Shown one piece after another: positions 61,767 through 64,000 of a stretch of 64,000 nucleotides of DNA (position 1 is its first letter; every line of letters starts with the position of its first letter). Under the pieces are notes generated by a model, which did no database searches, had not been told where the DNA came from, and saw only the letters and a program-made list of their open reading frames with translations. Origin of the DNA: Lasioglossum baleicum (lineage: Eukaryota > Arthropoda > Insecta > Hymenoptera > Halictidae); contig NW_027469084.1 in the NCBI RefSeq assembly GCF_051020765.1, forward strand, positions 1,364,001-1,428,000, given 5' to 3'. Made by a program: the position numbers and the translations under genes.

Positions 61767-62580
61767 TTACGATAAATGTATGTATACTTGAGTCCTTAAG
61801 GGGTTCACGTTTTCTGTTACGTTACGATTGGCCTCGGCACTTCCGTTACAAGAGTCTAATGTATTCTTTACGTTATACAGATCGTTCAAAGCACGTAAGG
61901 CAGAGATTTTGTCAGTCGACCTCTTAATGTCGAAGTCGTTATTGTTAAAGTCATCGAAATTGCGCGGGTATCAAGGCGCAACGTTCGAGTGTAAGGCAGA
62001 CTCGGTGGCTAATATTTTACCAAATGTACTATAATCTGTTTTCTTTCGGGCGAATGCTTTCTGCAAAGACCAGAATGCAGGCCTACCTGTACCAAGTGGT
62101 AACATTTGAAACAGTAACGATTTGCTAGTTGCTCCATCCGATGGTCTCTTCAGCTGAATGTATACTTGAACGGGATGGTCCACTTGTTGTATACGGTAAG
62201 TCGGTGTTTTGAACACTATCGCAATTTGTTCATGTATATCAGTAGGCTGAGAACAACCAAATCCTTCCCACACCACTTGCCCGTCCTTCTCTTCGAAAAA
62301 TCGGAGTTGTATGTCTTTTTTTCGCAACCATCCCGCATAGCAAAATTATTACCAAACCACCCTTGACCAAAGCTGTAGAATGACTGGGCTATACAACTAC
62401 AAGATTCGACATTGCCTTCTTATCAAATATAGGATCGGACACAACCGTCGGTAACGCGACATTGAATTTTCCCTTTTGAGATCCTTCTAAGAAAACTTGG
62501 AAACATAATCTCACCGCGTTCATATCGATGCTAGTAGGCTGTCTTTTATGTTCGAAGCCAGTTCGAAAAGGATCTACGCG
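61767..62580 (-). pseudogene. dl: Dorsal-like fragment, copy 48 (F, K*, R*)
   Basis: K* 62389-62391, R* 61971-61973. Confidence 0.87.
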
Positions 62581-63002
62581 CTGTCGCGCCGTCGCTCGTA
62601 CTCACGCTCCAGCGCTTGTGCGCATTTGCACTTCCGCTTTCGCGCTGTCAAGCCTCCACGCTCACTCTCGTACGCCTCCACTCTCGCGCCTCCGCTGGTG
62701 CGCTGTCACATTCTTGCGTGCTCGTGCGCTCTCGCGCCTCCATCTCGTTCCTCCGCTTTCGCGCCTACGCTCGCGATATTCAACAATACCGCGTCTTTTA
62801 CGGAGACTGCGTCTCGGCAAGGGGGAGTTATGTTCCGGCAAACCGATACACATTCGATCCACTTTACCGACTTCGCGTAGCCGCAATCGGGTGACGTCAC
62901 GTCGTCGAGGTTCCCCCCACTTTGCGTTCGCGGCACGCGTAAATTCGGCAGCGGATCGGCTCACTTCGGTCACGTCTGCAGCTCATGACACTCGTTTTCG
63001 TT

Positions 63003-63816
63003 TTACGATAAATGTATGTATACTTGAGTCCTTAAGGGGTTCACGTTTTCTGTTACGTTACGATTGGCCTCGGCACTTCCGTTACAAGAGTCTAATGTAT
63101 TCTTTACATTATACAGATCGTTCAAAACGCGTAAGGCAGAGATTTTGTCAGTCGACGTCTTAATGTCGAAGTCGTTATTGTTAAAGTCATCGAAATTGCG
63201 CGGGTATCTAGGCGCAACGTTCGAGAGTAAGGCAGACTCGGTGGCTAATATTTTACCAAATGTACTATAATCTGTTTTCTTTCGGGCAAATGCTTTCTGC
63301 AAAGACCAGAATGCAGGCCTACCTGTACCAAGTGGTAACATTTGAAACAGTAACGATTTGCTAGTTGCTCCATCCGATGGTCTCTTCAGCTGAATGTATA
63401 CTTGAACGGGATGGTCCACTTGTTGTATACGGTAAGTCGGTGTTTTGAACACTATCGCAATTAGCTCATGTACATCAGTAGGCTGAAAACCACCAAATCC
63501 TTCCCACACCACTTGCCCGTCCTTCTCTTCGAAAAATCGGACCTGTATGTCGTTTTTTTGCAAACTTCTCGCATAGCAAAATTATTACCAAACCACCCTT
63601 GACCAAAGCTGTAGAATGACTGGGCTTGACAACTACAAGATTCGACATTGCCTTCTTATCAAATATAGGATCGGACACAACCGCCGGTAACGCGACATTG
63701 AATTTTCCCTTCTGAGATCCTTCTAAGAAAACTTGGAAACATAATCTCACCGCTTTCAGATCGATGCTAGTAGGCTGTCTTTTATGTTTGAAGCCAGTTC
63801 GAAAAGGATCTACGCG
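63003..63816 (-). pseudogene. dl: Dorsal-like fragment, copy 49 (F only)
   Basis: The 186-codon run is 63003-63563. It reverts to the DIQV/FGGFQPTDVHELIAIV subtype of copies 9 and 40, not that of the preceding dimers. Upstream it carries GTGCACATTTG, otherwise seen only near 48637. Confidence 0.88.
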
Positions 63817-64000
63817 CTGTCGCGCCGTGGCTCGTACTCTCGCTCCAGCGCTTGTGCACATTTGCACTTCCGCTTTCGCGCTGCCAAGCCTCCACGCTCA
63901 CTCTCGTACGCTTCCACTCTCGCGCTTCCGCTCGTGAGCTGTCACGTTTGCGCTCGTGCGCTCTCGCGCCTCCGCTCGTGCGCTCTCACATTCTTGCGTG

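Larger units (their letters stand above)
52480..62547. repeat. Higher-order repeat 3: four 2517-bp dimers
   Basis: 1236- plus 1281-bp dimers at 52480, 54997, 57514 and 60031, with a fifth begun at 62548. Dimers differ by only a few bases. GCCGCAATCGGG in place of GCCGCGATCGGG appears from the third dimer onward, which gives an order of duplication. Confidence 0.93.
4178..64000. repeat. Array B: ~1.24-1.4-kb tandem repeat containing a dorsal-derived fragment
   Basis: All copies are in one orientation. With the conserved ATGTTYGAAGCC as phase, monomers start at 4310 and have lengths 1291, 837, 1281, 1236, 1280, 1280, 1281, 1280, 1236, 1280, 1236, 786, 1280, 1280, 1236, 1280, 1236, 786, 1280, 1280, 1280, 1280, 701, 1281, 1236, 1372, 1372, 786, 1281, 1236, 1372, 1321, 786, 1281, 1236, 1236, 1236, 1281, 1398, 1236, then 1236/1281 alternating to 63784. 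Length classes come from a 44-bp duplication in the GC-rich block (1236 to 1280), one extra G in the polypurine tract (1281), two extra 46-bp minisatellite units (1372), a further 26-bp duplication (1398), a 51-bp deletion (1321) and a 535-bp deletion (701-837). The stretch between dorsal-derived segments (about 420-580 bp) holds the GC-rich block and the LTR-like module, and no gene. Confidence 0.95.

Noticed and set aside
4178..64000. Regularly spaced repeats as a CRISPR array
   Set aside because: The repeated unit is over 1.2 kb with no short repeat-spacer pattern, and the source is eukaryotic.
1..64000. Telomere repeats (TTAGG), rRNA or tRNA genes
   Set aside because: No runs of telomeric repeats and no conserved rRNA or tRNA sequence were noticed on either strand; no search program was run.

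Overview
The window is a eukaryotic, almost certainly insect, satellite region with no intact gene. Hymenoptera is a guess from the CpG-rich base composition. Two tandem arrays abut at 4177/4178. No rRNA, tRNA, CRISPR, bacterial operon or working protein-coding gene was found. Open frames longer than about 100 codons are pieces of decayed genes, antisense shadows of them, or products of low-complexity sequence.

Array A (1-4177) has a period of about 967 bp and about 4.3 copies. Each monomer carries, on the minus strand, the extreme C-terminus of ORF2 of an R1-clade non-LTR retrotransposon: a CCHC zinc finger followed by the DLSLPVVV, SFCE and QKEAAERERE blocks. A 3' untranslated part with a GC-rich hairpin and a roughly 250-bp A/T tract follows. 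Monomers alternate between two subtypes, so the array is probably dimeric.

Array B (4178-64000) has 49 complete monomers plus partial ends. Full monomers are 1236, 1280/1281, 1321, 1372 or 1398 bp; deleted ones are 701-837 bp. Each monomer has three modules: (i) about 814 bp on the minus strand derived from an NF-kB/Dorsal-type Rel homology gene, covering the end of the N-terminal RHD subdomain, the dimerisation (IPT) subdomain and the segment after it; (ii) a GC-rich block built of 44-46-bp minisatellite units; (iii) about 200 bp with a polypurine tract followed by TG, resembling the 3' end of an LTR retrotransposon on the plus strand. Lesion codes used in the features: F = reading-frame shift at an A7 tract just before DIQV/DIQL (all copies retaining that site); K* = TAG for Lys after LVVV; W* = TAG for Trp after GRPAF; R* = TGA for Arg after NVAP; del535 = internal 535-bp deletion.

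Array B has layered higher-order repeats: two 7098-bp blocks (12796-26991) plus a rearranged third, two blocks of about 6.0 kb (31533-43575) plus a partial third, and 2517-bp dimers (52480 to the end). Near 63.4 kb the sequence returns to a variant last seen near 48.6 kb, hinting at a unit of about 15.2 kb. The most interesting possibility is that the LTR-like module, oriented on the plus strand, could drive transcripts antisense to the dorsal-derived segment. That would make the array a candidate small-RNA source against a developmental/immune transcription factor gene. This is inference only; the sequence proves just the orientation and composition.
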